Assembly (NCBI RefSeq): GCF_900099835.1
Contig: NZ_FNKP01000004.1
Span: 124,001-188,000 of the forward strand
Length of the DNA: 64,000 nt
Direction of reading: 5' to 3'
Source: Paraburkholderia fungorum
Lineage (GTDB): Bacteria > Pseudomonadota > Gammaproteobacteria > Burkholderiales > Burkholderiaceae
The position numbers and the translations under genes are program-made. This document shows positions 17,193-26,450 of the stretch, one piece after another. The notes below the pieces were generated by a model. The model worked only from the letters and a program-made list of their open reading frames with translations. It was not told the origin of the DNA and searched no databases. Each line of letters starts with the position of its first letter. Positions within the stretch are counted from its first letter, which is position 1.

Positions 17193-17729
17193 ATGCATTG
17201 GATAGACCCTGACTCCCTGCAAGAGACACGCGGGAAAGTCACGCATTTTCTGCTAAACCCGCATGGCGAATTGGACGGCCTGATTCTCGATAGCGCCAGA
17301 CAGGTCCATTTCCCGCCACATCTGTCCAGACAGGTCGCAAAACACATTGCCGTGGGCGACAAGGTGCGCGTACAGGGAATTAAGCCACGCGGTGCAGACA
17401 TCGTTGCCGCTGTTCAACTCATTTCTTCCACCGGCGTACCTATTCTTGACGAAGGTCCGCATCAGGAACCTCATGTGCCGCGTCACGTCCAACTGCGCCC
17501 CATGACAACAGAGGGCGAAGTAAAGCTCCCGTTGTTCGGACCGCAGGGAGAGCTTCGCGGTGCGCTACTTACTGATGGCACCTCAATCCGCGTGCCCCCA
17601 CACGCCGCGAAAGAGTTGGCGGACTACCTGGAGCCCGGCGCACATATTCAGGTGTGGGGACATGGAGTAAAAAACAAATCCGGCAAAACGATCGAAGTCG
17701 ATGAAATTGCTCACATGGTTGGCGCATAG
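17193..17729 (+). CDS. Two-repeat protein, possibly OB-fold
   Basis: 178-residue soluble protein, not recognised by name. It contains two similar halves: DGLILDSARQVHFPPHLSRQ with VGDKVRVQGIK (about residues 29-65), and RGALLTDGTSIRVPPHAAKE with PGAHIQVWGHGVK (about 116-155). Each half looks like a beta-rich unit ending in a V-x-V-x-G strand, which fits an OB-type barrel, but no binding residues can be named. Ribosome binding site GGAG lies upstream of ATG 17193. No signal peptide or membrane segment. Function unknown. Confidence 0.72.
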   Translation: MHWIDPDSLQETRGKVTHFLLNPHGELDGLILDSARQVHFPPHLSRQVAKHIAVGDKVRVQGIKPRGADIVAAVQLISSTGVPILDEGPHQEPHVPRHVQLRPMTTEGEVKLPLFGPQGELRGALLTDGTSIRVPPHAAKELADYLEPGAHIQVWGHGVKNKSGKTIEVDEIAHMVGA

Positions 17730-17858
17730 GTGGAACGGCACAGATATTGCGGTTGCTGCCTGGCGTAGGCCCGACCATATTCGAAAGCGGCTGCTTGAGC
17801 TCTCGTCGTAGGTGTCGGGCAGCAATGCGCGCGAAAGCCGTCACTCCAGGAGTCGTAC

Positions 17859-18410
17859 ATGCAACATCCGCAACATCAGCCGGTCGACCGGCTAGACACG
17901 GTTCCCGACACGTCGAGTCCGGCGTATGCATCCCGACATCCTGTCACCAAAGCTTTCGATACGTTTGCCGCTACGGTTACACGTTGGGCAGGATCGCCGA
18001 TGGCATTCGGGGCTGCCGTAATTTCTGTTCTCGCATGGCTTACCTGCGGACCTGTATTCAAGTATTCGGAAAACTGGCAGCTGGTGATCAATACAGGAAC
18101 GACCATCGTTACGTTCCTGATGGTTTTTCTTATCCAGCAAAGCCAGAATAAAGACAGCGTCGCTGTACATCTGAAGTTAAACGAGCTCCTCGCCTCAAAC
18201 CGTTCTGCGAGCAATCAGCTCATCGGTATAGAGGACGCGTCGGAAGAGGACTTGCGTCGCATCGCCAGCGCGTACCTTCGTCTAGCCAAAAAAGCTGGTG
18301 AACGCAACGGTCAGCAGGATAACGTTGACAACTGCGTTGAAGAAGCTCGTAGGAACACAAAGCCTCATGAGCAAACTGCCCAGCACGATGCAGCCGAAGA
18401 GGCAAAGTGA
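17859..18410 (+). CDS. Low-affinity iron permease family protein
   Basis: 183-residue membrane protein. It matches the small low-affinity iron permease family: FDTFAATVTRWAGSPMAFG before the first helix (AAVISVLAWLTCGPVF), FKYSENWQLVINTGTTIVTFLMVFLIQQSQNKD covering the second, then AVHLKLNELLASN. The C-terminal tail is charged and likely cytoplasmic. In bacteria the iron transport role is inferred from the fungal Fet4 name and is not well tested. ATG 17859 follows CAGGAG. Its stop overlaps the start of the next gene (TGATG), so the two are translationally coupled. Confidence 0.82.
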   Translation: MQHPQHQPVDRLDTVPDTSSPAYASRHPVTKAFDTFAATVTRWAGSPMAFGAAVISVLAWLTCGPVFKYSENWQLVINTGTTIVTFLMVFLIQQSQNKDSVAVHLKLNELLASNRSASNQLIGIEDASEEDLRRIASAYLRLAKKAGERNGQQDNVDNCVEEARRNTKPHEQTAQHDAAEEAK

Positions 18411-18676
18411 TGGCGCGGAGACTTTCATCCACAAAAGCTGCAGCGAGGCCGCAAACCGCGGACGACTATTTCGTGAGCATCGCGAGTAAATCGGTTCAGA
18501 AGGGACGTTACTACGGGACACTTTCGGTGGTCCGGAAGACCGACGGACGGATTCTTTACCCATTCGACGGTGCACCTGATCTCGGCCCTTTCCCCACATT
18601 CGTGGAGGCACGAGATGCCGCTCAAGTTTGGGCGTCCCGCCTGATCAGCGCCGACCTTCTGAATCCAGAGAGGTGA
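18410..18676 (+). CDS. Small DUF6723-like protein (copy 2)
   Basis: 88-residue paralogue of the protein at 1408. Shared features are the tyrosine-rich start of the domain (DDYFVSIASKSVQKGRYYG), LSVVRKTDGRILYPFDGAP, LGPFPTFVEARDAA and the ending DLLNPER. Function unknown. The ATG at 18410 overlaps the stop of the iron permease gene. A GTG three bases earlier is a less likely start. In this copy the RsbRD-type kinase relative lies 2 kb away and on the other strand, whereas in copy 1 it follows directly. Confidence 0.75.
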   Translation: MARRLSSTKAAARPQTADDYFVSIASKSVQKGRYYGTLSVVRKTDGRILYPFDGAPDLGPFPTFVEARDAAQVWASRLISADLLNPER

Positions 18677-18959
18677 GCCAAACCTTCACGTCCAAACATG
18701 TGCTCTCACGGAGCATGAAGTATGTTGAGCCGGGTCACAACCGTCAGTGCGACGGTTACAGCATCGCGCACCTCTTTTATTTCCAAATGTCACCGGTTGA
18801 CTCAACAGCAATCCCGCTTTTGCACGGATCCCTTTGTCGCTACCGCATGAAGGAAAACTTGCGGCCACGATGGGTGTCGATATGCTCAGTCGCGTCTTGT
18901 GCGACGCGAAGACGGACGAAATTCCGTTTTTTTCAACTACGTAACAAAACTCTTTTAAG

Positions 18960-19148
18960 TCATTGCGTACCGATCTCGATGGCAACAATTTCATGCCCGG
19001 CGTCAGCGTATTTATTTGCCGCCTCTTCCGCTTCTTCACGGGACAGGAAGCGCTTCGCTTCCTTGATTTCTGGCGCCAACCCGATGTCGCCATCTTCCGC
19101 ACTACAGAGAAATTTTTCACCGGTTTTGACAACGTACGCGTCAGTCAT
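18960..19148 (-). CDS. Hypothetical small protein
   Basis: 62-residue acidic protein of unknown function. The pattern is TDAYVVKTGEKFLCSAEDGDIG, then EAKRFLSREEAEEAANKYAD and a final strand EIVAIEIG. Such a beta-strand/helix/strand layout, with aligned Phe-Leu-S/x-R-E-E-A-E, resembles DUF2188-type small proteins, but this is not certain. Start 19148 has GGAGG five bases upstream; the longer frame begins inside that site. No neighbours in operon. Confidence 0.6.
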   Translation of the reverse strand: MTDAYVVKTGEKFLCSAEDGDIGLAPEIKEAKRFLSREEAEEAANKYADAGHEIVAIEIGTQ

Positions 19149-19335
19149 GCCTGCCTCCACTACCTTGTTAGATGAATGGTCAGTCTAGCACCCTGACGAA
19201 ACTGCGGGTGTAGTCGCAATCGCGGGGTTTGTGCGGCACAACTTTTGCAGCTTCCAATTCGAAAGCTGAAATTCTGGGGTGCTATTTATCGGTGCAGTCA
19301 GGCGTCAGTCGGTCGAACACGACAGGGAGAATCTC

Positions 19336-19740
19336 ATGCGGAAAATTCAATTCAAGTCGTATGTCGGCGCAGCGTTGCTTCTCGCAACTCTCGCATCCTA
19401 TGGCAACGCGTACGCACAGGGTGCGCCACAAGCCATTACGGAAAAGCGCACAGACGTAGTTCAGCTTGCGAGCGGATATCGTGCGTCGAAGCTCGCAGGC
19501 GCCGACGTGTACAACAAGATAAAGGACAACATCGGCACGCTGGACGATCTGATCGTCTCGCCGGGTGGGGACCGTGGCACATACGCGATTTTGTCGGTTG
19601 GCGGCTTTCTGGGCATGGGCAAACATCTGATCTCCGTACCGTTCAACGATCTGCAGATCAATAACCGGCGCATAGTCTTGCCAGAAGCGACAAAAAAGTC
19701 ACTCGAGGCGTTGCCGGAGTTCAAGTACGCACTGGACTAA
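19336..19740 (+). CDS. Exported PRC-barrel protein
   Basis: 134-residue exported protein. The N-terminus MRKIQFKSYVGAALLLATLASYGNAYAQ is a signal peptide with likely cleavage after AYA. The mature part shows a PRC-barrel: QLASGYRASKLAGADVYNKIKDNIGTLDDLIV, then YAILSVGGFLGMGKHLISVPFNDLQI. PRC-barrel proteins of this kind are common small periplasmic or envelope stress proteins in Burkholderiaceae, with no proven activity. Ribosome binding site AGGGAGA precedes ATG 19336; an upstream start at 19279 would add residues without a site. Confidence 0.85.
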   Translation: MRKIQFKSYVGAALLLATLASYGNAYAQGAPQAITEKRTDVVQLASGYRASKLAGADVYNKIKDNIGTLDDLIVSPGGDRGTYAILSVGGFLGMGKHLISVPFNDLQINNRRIVLPEATKKSLEALPEFKYALD

Positions 19741-20370
19741 GCAGCAAATGCGTCGCAACGAACCGAGGAATTCTGCTTCCGGCGAAGCGGCAGACTGGGC
19801 AAGGGGGGGCGTGATGCGTCTACGAACGGGATAACTTCATCCCCAGCGGCTCGACGCATTGACAACGCTTATGCTCTACAAGGCCGCCTCCCGTACTCTG
19901 CAATGGTGCGATCCCGTTCGACGGAGCAGGACTTACTCCACCTCCGGCCTCGACCGCTCTTTGTAACTAAAGCGGATCGCGCGACACAGTGCTTCGGGCT
20001 GCGCACGAGCAACCCGGCAGTGGCTAACAAATCGATTAAATAAAGCTCGCCAGTTCCGCTTAAAGCGAACATACTGGCCTCCTCTCAGGGTCTGGCTCCC
20101 TCGACTACGCTAGATTCCCATTGGCCGACTGACGTCGGCTTTTTTTCGTTCGTGCTCGCCTGGCATGCCACCGCTCTGTATCTGGGCACGCCCGGTTACC
20201 AAGCCTAACTTGCTTCCTGCCCTTCATACGTCTCTTAAGTCAGACGCGATGTAGAGTCGCCGGACGTCGATGCATGGAGCCGTTTGACCACTTGAAATCC
20301 GAGAAGCGATCGTTGTTCGCAACCGTAGGCCAGCAAAAGGCCGAATACCCCACAAGAACATGAGAGTCCG
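19741..20370. other. Gene-poor stretch with a terminator and possible small RNA
   Basis: No coding frame is supported. A terminator at 20124-20146 is preceded by CCTCCTCTCAGGGTC. A similar CCTCTCAGG element stands before the terminator at 930. The short transcript this implies could be a small RNA; its promoter is not clear. Confidence 0.4.
20124..20146 (+). terminator. Rho-independent terminator
   Basis: Stem GCCGAC / GTCGGC with loop TGAC, followed by seven T. No annotated gene ends nearby upstream on this strand (the nearest stops at 19740). Confidence 0.78.
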
Positions 20371-20640
20371 ATGGTGCAACGACGAAAACCGAAGCGACCG
20401 AGCCCTGATCTCTATCGGTCCGTCTACATGCTTGATCTTGCGCGAGGAGGCTCGCATATAGGCAGCGCGTTATCTGAAGCCTCACAGCGCGCTGCCATCG
20501 ATGACGCCTTGAAAGAATTTCGTCAACGGCACACAAACGGTGACGTCGACGGCTTTTTGAACCTGCTTGCCGAGGAGCTTGAGAAAAGAGGAAGGACCGG
20601 TGCCGCACGCCTTGTTCGCGCTATAGCTGGTGCTGACTGA
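20371..20640 (+). CDS. Hypothetical small protein
   Basis: 89-residue soluble protein, predicted mostly helical, with a basic N-terminus (MVQRRKPKRPSPD). No known motif is visible. GAGAG lies just upstream of ATG 20371. The reading frame shows even use of charged residues and a hydrophobic pattern (FLNLLAEELEKRGRTGAARLVRAI) expected of a folded helix pair, which supports it as real. Function unknown. Confidence 0.55.
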   Translation: MVQRRKPKRPSPDLYRSVYMLDLARGGSHIGSALSEASQRAAIDDALKEFRQRHTNGDVDGFLNLLAEELEKRGRTGAARLVRAIAGAD

Positions 20641-20739
20641 TGCTATGAGAACAACAGCACGGACTGGCCTACTAGTTTATCAGGCTGTCGGTCGACAGCG
20701 GCCGGTTCGTTCGCACCGCAGCAGCACCGCGGCCGTTTG

Positions 20740-21861
20740 CTAAGTTGAAAAGCGCGGGATTTCGATCGTGAATACAGTTTCGTTTGCCTGAGAATCTACT
20801 GAGACTGTCCCGTGATGAGCATTCGCGATGCAACGGCAAATGTAAAGGCCGAGTCCAACACCTGACGTAACGCGCTTCGGGCCAGCGGAAGGACCTGCGC
20901 GCGTCAACGGATCAAAGATTGTCGGCAGAGCGGTTTCGGGTATCGGCGAACCTTCATTCGAAACTGCAAGAACGATATGCCCGTCGTCGCCGCTAACTCT
21001 CACAATCGCGGAGCCACACCCATATTCAATCGCATTGGTCAACAGGTTGACGACCAGTTGGTTCATGCGTCCCGCGTCCCACATGCCCCCCAGATCGCCC
21101 GTCGAGTGCAGTTCGATATGTGCGTCGGGCCTTGCGGCGCGGATCTCTTCGACCGCACCGGCGCAGATACGTCCTAAATCCTGTTCTGTGGCTTCAACCG
21201 GCAGAGAGTCTCCCAGGCGGGTACGTGTAAAGACAAAAAGACCGTCGACCAGCGACTTTATCCGCTCGACACCGCGTTGAAGGTTGATCCCCGCGCGAAG
21301 GCTGATAGGCGACAAATTCTCGTCGCGAAGCAGTACGTTCGCCGAATTCACGATCGCCGTCACTGGCGAGCGCATATCGTGAGCAAGGACGCCTGTGAAT
21401 AGATCCCGGATACGCTCCGAACGCGTTGAGAACTGCCTGACCGACTCTGCGACCATCTGATCAATCGCTTCGTTGAAGCGGAGCATTTCCCCGAACTAGG
21501 CGGCATCAATCGGGCATGTCTGCTGCCATCTGCGCAGGACACTCGCGCGAAGCGCGCGATACTCCGCGACCAAGGCGTTAACGTCAAAGCCGTGAGTCTG
21601 CCGCGCGTCCGCATGCTCGCGCCCCACCTCGTTGAAGGCTGAGTCTGGTTCCGAGCGGTTTCCGTGAGACTTCGCCTGCTGCTGCGCGGCACTTTGCGAT
21701 GCGCGCATATCTGCTGCGATGCCGATCAGAAGCTGGCGACCCGAGTCGCGTAGTTGCTCATCAGTAAGTCTGACACTTTCGGGTCCAACCACGCGCGCGT
21801 ACTCTATCCAGTCTTCGAGCAAGCCGTCGAGATTTGCCTCAATAAAGTCCGACAAAGTCAC
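20740..21861 (-). pseudogene. RsbRD-type sensor histidine kinase with in-frame amber stop
   Basis: This is a close relative of the kinase at 1781-2902, with the same RsbRD-like domain (VTLSDFIEANLDGLLEDW), HisKA motif LAHDMRSPVTAIVNSA and HATPase (NLLTNAIEYG, GVGLGLYICRC). A TAG stop at 21496-21498 sits in frame between the N-terminal domain and the linker before the kinase core, where the relative reads DATAFQEM. Both parts stay in one frame, so one base change would restore the gene. A second start could make the kinase core alone from 21486. The start taken is GTG 21861, with GAGGA four bases upstream. Sequencing error cannot be ruled out. Confidence 0.82.
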
Positions 21862-22200
21862 GTGATCCTCGCGAGACAATCAACGGTCTTACGCACCGCT
21901 GCGCTATTGAGTTGCAATCGGGTATCGGGAACAGCGAGTGCTTGAAGAGTTTCGCACTTTACGCAGACCGATCCCGGCAGACCTATGCCCGCATCAGCGG
22001 CGCCTTTCATAGGGTGAAGCTTACCGACGTGTCGCAGCTAATATGCTCCGGTGAGATGAACAGAAAGGCACGAATCGTCCTCGAACAATTCGACTGGGTT
22101 CACTGTTAATTTAATGGTGACCGCATGCACTTGCTCTCAAATTACTGCTTGACTCGGCTTGGCTGAACGCTTTTACGCCGGCCGGATCGAGGATTGCAAC
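21862..22200. other. Intergenic, no supported gene
   Basis: Upstream region of the broken kinase. An inverted pair CCTATG...CATAGG lies about 21982-22014. No gene seen. Confidence 0.35.
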
Positions 22201-22713
22201 TCACGTGCGGTGGGACCGCGGCAGTGCAGCAGTCGAAAACGGATTGAACGCGGAAGTGCTGGGCCGCTTAGAGGGTTTCTCGTCCCGCCGACGTTTGTCC
22301 TGGCGCGCGCTTCTCGCCAATTGCCCAACTAGCTCGTCGGCAATGTCAGATACATCATCAGCCTTCGTGGCGCTTCGTCTACCCTGGCGGGGACCCTCAG
22401 CCTTTCGAGCGCCCGGCTTTGCCGCACCGGCGGGGATCGGGGCACCAAGGATATGTTCGATGACCGTCCTGAATGACTCCGATGCAGAGTCCCCGGGAAC
22501 TTCGCGCGAAAGCATCGTCCTCGCAATAATTTCGTGTAGCGAATGACCGTCGACGGCTTGCCTTTTCGGCACTCGAGTCCATTCAACATCTATAGACGCG
22601 AAGCCGCGAATCACCCTTTCGAGCACCGCAGGTGAAAGAACTCCACCGTCATATAGGCTGATTGCGACGCTCTCAAACTGGTCGAATGCTCTCGTTCGAG
22701 GTGATTTTTGCAT
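22201..22713 (-). CDS. Hypothetical basic protein
   Basis: 170-residue protein, not recognised. The first 90 residues look folded (FDQFESVAISLYDGGVLSPAVLERVIRGF, then HSLHEIIARTMLSREVPGD). The C-terminal 75 residues are Ala/Lys/Arg-rich and probably disordered (SARQDKRRRDEKPSKRPSTS). The basic tail suggests nucleic-acid contact, but this is inference. ATG 22713 follows AGGAAGAG. A replicon-borne regulator is possible. Confidence 0.6.
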   Translation of the reverse strand: MQKSPRTRAFDQFESVAISLYDGGVLSPAVLERVIRGFASIDVEWTRVPKRQAVDGHSLHEIIARTMLSREVPGDSASESFRTVIEHILGAPIPAGAAKPGARKAEGPRQGRRSATKADDVSDIADELVGQLARSARQDKRRRDEKPSKRPSTSAFNPFSTAALPRSHRT

Positions 22714-22909
22714 GGCTCTTCCTGATTTTTCTCAAACTGACTTTTGATAACAAGCAATAAATTCGAGCAAAGCGCATGCCGGTCAAACGCGCGCCCGTCC
22801 AGTCGATCACTAAAACTCTCATGCGAGGCCGCTACGATGATGTCTTTTTCCGCAGCTGGCATAGCGCATGCGGGGAGAGCTTCGTGTTTAACCTCACGGG
22901 AGATATCAA

Positions 22910-23269
22910 ATGAACACGATTAAACGTGCTGTTGCCGTCGCCGCCCTCATCGCTATGCCGGTAGTGGCATTTGCCCAAACGGATACCGCTCCTTCCGGCG
23001 ACTCATTGAGCCGGGCCCAAGTCAAGCACGACCAGTTAAATGTCGAGCGAGCGGGTTATAACAACTCGATCGGCGATCAAACGTCGTATCCGCGCGAGGC
23101 GCAAGCGGCAGAGGCACGGGTGGGTGCACAGCAGGTACGTAGCGCGGAAAGCGGGAGTTACGGCGGCGTGATGCCCGGGTCGTCTGCCTCGGGCGCGCCC
23201 GAGCAGATCAGGCAGCCCGCACACACGGGAGGCGCACCCGGAACCAAGCCGGTCTATTTCGGACAGTAA
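22910..23269 (+). CDS. DUF4148 family exported protein
   Basis: 119-residue exported protein. The signal peptide is MNTIKRAVAVAALIAMPVVAFAQ. The DUF4148 motif follows: SLSRAQVKHDQLNVERAGYN, then YPREAQAAEARVGAQ. The C-terminal part is Gly/Ser/Pro-rich and ends PVYFGQ. The family is abundant in Burkholderiaceae, lies in the periplasm and has no known activity. GGGAG precedes ATG 22910, and a long hairpin at 23293 follows the stop. Confidence 0.87.
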   Translation: MNTIKRAVAVAALIAMPVVAFAQTDTAPSGDSLSRAQVKHDQLNVERAGYNNSIGDQTSYPREAQAAEARVGAQQVRSAESGSYGGVMPGSSASGAPEQIRQPAHTGGAPGTKPVYFGQ

Positions 23270-23292
23270 TCTCGAATCGTTTGATGAGTAGC

Positions 23293-23336
23293 CTGGATTG
23301 CGCAGATGTTCGATGCAGAGCACCTGCGCAATCCAG
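23293..23336 (+). terminator. Long hairpin after the DUF4148 gene
   Basis: Perfect 13-bp arms CTGGATTGCGCAG / CTGCGCAATCCAG, with extra pairing inside the loop. It lacks a T-run, so it may be a weak terminator or an mRNA 3'-end stabiliser. It starts 24 bases after the stop codon. Confidence 0.55.
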
Positions 23337-23705
23337 CGTAAGGGCTGAGAAAATATCTGCACGCATCAGCTGATGGGCGACCAACCAGTCAAACTATTCA
23401 ATTTTCCAAAGAGCGTACACAGAAGCGCTCATGGCGCACCATCAAATCGTTGAGCTGTGCCGTCTACCACTAAGAAAATAGCCACATTTATACGTTCCAT
23501 CCTTTTCTGGCGCCATTGCCGTAGATCTCGCGTTGACTCGGGTAAGTCACGTCACTCGGCATGTGTATGGAGCAATAGGCGGCATGCACCGACCGTGCTG
23601 CTATCTGCTCGAATCCGGATGCGCGGGCTTGACACTCACAAACCTATACGTCCTGTCGATGGGAATGGGGCTTGCTGGTGCTCGGCTATTCGCTAACACC
23701 AATCA
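23337..23705. other. Intergenic, no supported gene
   Basis: Short frames only, without start signals or recognised motifs. The start region of the DUF3022 gene follows. Confidence 0.35.
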
Positions 23706-24086
23706 ATGCATACGAAGCTGTCAATGAACGAATCGGAGTTGGAACAACGCGCCGAAGAAATAGAGCTGGCACTGGCCGATATCTTCGAGTCGCCCAAGGC
23801 TCCCGCTATGAGCAGTTATGACGAAGGCACGCGGCTTTTTGTGCAGATTTCGTGGGTCGTAGAATCTCGCGGCGACACGACGCTGGACGCTCGGCGCGTC
23901 CTTACGCTGACATTCGCAACTGCACAATTCGAGAGATATGCAGAGATGGACACGGCGCATCGCAAGACTTTCCAGTCTCGCTTACGCGCGTGGGTCAAGC
24001 ATCGATTTGCAGAGCAGCGCGACGGAGCCGTGACGCCAGACGATTGCTCGCTGGAAGCGGCGGTGCCGGACGAGCTATTTTCCTGA
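23706..24086 (+). CDS. DUF3022 family protein
   Basis: 126-residue soluble protein. The core AMSSYDEGTRLFVQISWVVESRGDTTLDARRVLTLTFATAQFERYAEMD matches the DUF3022 family of Burkholderiaceae as remembered; its function is unknown. The true start may be ATG 23724, since neither ATG has a strong ribosome binding site. No signal peptide. It stands alone between two unrelated genes. Confidence 0.72.
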   Translation: MHTKLSMNESELEQRAEEIELALADIFESPKAPAMSSYDEGTRLFVQISWVVESRGDTTLDARRVLTLTFATAQFERYAEMDTAHRKTFQSRLRAWVKHRFAEQRDGAVTPDDCSLEAAVPDELFS

Positions 24087-24263
24087 AACCCATTCAGATT
24101 GGAAAAATTCGGGGTGACTGGTTACTGCCTACCCCCGCACATTCGCGTTCGACCTGCCAAACTGCCCACACCAAACAATCGCAAAATCCGAAACGCCGCA
24201 CGTTAGCGACGTGCGCCAATTCACGCAAAGCGCTCGTGATCGGTCCGAGCGCAAATCGCCTTT

Positions 24264-25973
24264 CTAGACGATACCGCGTAACCTGCCCTCGAGTCGATTC
24301 GCAAGGACGTATTGGAGTTTGTCGAGTGAGAGTGGCTTGGTCAGGTGGTAATCGAAGCCTGCCGCGAGCGCCCGCGACTTGTCAGATTCCGATGCGTAGC
24401 CAGTCAGCGCCACCAACATGACGTCGTCGAGATTCGCATTGCGACGAACTCGCTGAGCCACTTCGAAACCGTCCATTTCCGGCATTCCGACATCGATGAT
24501 CGCCACCTCCGGATGCCGCTCCATCATCAATTGCAGCGCGTCTCGCCCGTTGTCTGCTGTCGTGACCTCGTGTCCTTCCAGTTCGAGCAACACGCCGAGT
24601 GCCTGCAGGGCGTCGCGGTTATCATCCACGAGTAGCAGTCGGGCCGCAGTCGTGACGGTATGCTTTTCGGCGGCAGCCAGCAGCTCTTCACCTGCCGACG
24701 CTCGCAATATTGGCAGCCTCAGCGTCACAGATGTGCCGCGTCCAGGCCCTTCGCTGTAAAGGGCAATCGTGCCACCGTGGAGTTCGACCATGCGCTTTGC
24801 CACGGCTAGCCCGATTCCCAAGCCACCTGCTGCGTGAGCTTTTCCACGAGTAGTTTGTGCAAACAGATCGAACAGGTGCGGCTGGACCGCAGTATCGATA
24901 CCCATGCCGTCATCAGTGATGGCGATAATGACTGAGCCGGCGGGCGCGTCATCCAGACTTCCGTTCTCGACTTCAACAGAGATTTCGATATTGCCGCCCG
25001 CCGGCGTGTATTTGGCGGAGTTCGACAGAAGGTTGCCCAGCACCTGGCTCAACCGGACATGGTCGGCGCGCACATAAACGGGCAGTTCCAGCCCTTTGAT
25101 GACCAGCTTGTGCCGGCGCGATTCGACATGATGCTTGATCGCGGTGACGGCATCGAACGCAATGTCGTTAAGCGTGGTGTCGCTGGGCCTGACGGCCAGT
25201 TTTCCGTGCTGCAAGCGCGCGGCATCGAGGAGGTCGTCGACGAGGGTTCGCAAATGCCTCATCTGCTTTTGTGCAATATCGAGCACATCGACGGCCTGTC
25301 GATTCTCGGCGCACAAACGCTTCGCCGCGCCGACCGCACTGTCGATCGGCGCCATTGGGTTGCGCAGTTCGTGCCCGAGCATGGCGATGAAATCATTGTG
25401 GCGGCGATCGCTTTCTTCGCTGGTATCCCGAGCGTTGATAATGGTAAGCGACGAGCCGGCGAAGACGGCAAGATTCGATAGAAGCCTGACGTCTTCGAGA
25501 TCGAAGCTGCATTCGTCGGTATGCGACATGACCCAGATTGCACCCAGATCCTGTCCCATCAAACTGATCGGCACGACTATGCCTTCCTGCACCGATACGC
25601 CGGGAAACGCGAGACACGAAAACCGTTCCTGTGGCCTGACGAATAGCTGCGGGGTTTGAGCCTCCAGTGCCACTGCACAAGGGCACTCTTCCCACGTTGT
25701 GATCTTTCCGCGCAGATCGGCACATAGCCCTGAGACCGAGAGCCATCTGAAGACCCGCGCATTACCGGCTGCCTCGATCAGGCTGATGCCTGCGCTGCCG
25801 GCGCGGCAGAGCGACAGCGCGGCATCCGCGATGGTTTGCAACAGATCGGTGCGGGGTCCGGCCTGAGCACGCGCCAGCGTCACGAGTGAACGGTTTTCTG
25901 CCGCGTAATCAGGCGCCCGCGCAACGCGCCGGGCAAGCTCGTCGGTTTGCCCGAGCGTGCAATTGCTGTTCAT
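24264..25973 (-). CDS. GAF-domain hybrid histidine kinase with receiver
   Basis: 569-residue cytosolic sensor. A GAF domain covers about residues 25-185 (LLQTIADAALSLCRAGSAGISLIE, EGIVVPISLMGQDLGAIWV). The HisKA domain has the phospho-acceptor in AMLGHELRNPMAPI. The HATPase part has NLLSNSAKYTPAGG, DDGMGID and GGLGIGLAVAK. A C-terminal receiver carries LLLVDDNRD, the acceptor Asp in IIDVGMPEMDG and the Lys in HLTKPLS. The ligand of the GAF domain is unknown. The Met at 25973 starts a natural N-terminus, though no strong ribosome binding site is seen, and the frame is open to 26045. Confidence 0.88.
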   Translation of the reverse strand: MNSNCTLGQTDELARRVARAPDYAAENRSLVTLARAQAGPRTDLLQTIADAALSLCRAGSAGISLIEAAGNARVFRWLSVSGLCADLRGKITTWEECPCAVALEAQTPQLFVRPQERFSCLAFPGVSVQEGIVVPISLMGQDLGAIWVMSHTDECSFDLEDVRLLSNLAVFAGSSLTIINARDTSEESDRRHNDFIAMLGHELRNPMAPIDSAVGAAKRLCAENRQAVDVLDIAQKQMRHLRTLVDDLLDAARLQHGKLAVRPSDTTLNDIAFDAVTAIKHHVESRRHKLVIKGLELPVYVRADHVRLSQVLGNLLSNSAKYTPAGGNIEISVEVENGSLDDAPAGSVIIAITDDGMGIDTAVQPHLFDLFAQTTRGKAHAAGGLGIGLAVAKRMVELHGGTIALYSEGPGRGTSVTLRLPILRASAGEELLAAAEKHTVTTAARLLLVDDNRDALQALGVLLELEGHEVTTADNGRDALQLMMERHPEVAIIDVGMPEMDGFEVAQRVRRNANLDDVMLVALTGYASESDKSRALAAGFDYHLTKPLSLDKLQYVLANRLEGRLRGIV

Positions 25974-26450
25974 GCGATATGGAAAAGAGAAAGCCAGAAG
26001 GGGCGCCCTGCGTATTGACTCTACAGCGGCAACATTTGCCGACACGAGATACGCAAGAACGCTGGTCTAACATTAGGGGAAGCAATAGCGGAAGTCAACG
26101 AAGTACGTTGTTTGCGGCGCGTGACAATGACCAAATGCGGAACGGTTCACGTACGCCTTTGCCCACTCCGCAAAAATGGGCCTGTCCCAGGGTGACGACG
26201 GTCATCTTTACGCATATCTTCTTCCATCCCGGCATTGTGTTCATTACGCGCGGTGCCGGCTGTGCACGGTCAAGCACGAACGCGTGATGTTGCTGTGCAT
26301 TCGCTCCAGCAATTTTTCGGAGTCGCTCCCCTACTGAACAACGCCCATCGCTTCACTGCACCGTATTCACACAGGAATACACCTTGCTGTCTAACGTGAT
26401 CCATACGGAGGCCTCTGCTCCGTTTCACGTCACCCCCAAGGAGTCGAGTC
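25974..26450. other. Divergent intergenic region
   Basis: It separates the minus-strand GAF kinase from the plus-strand SDR operon and should hold both promoters. No gene was seen; possible sigma sites could not be fixed. Confidence 0.4.
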
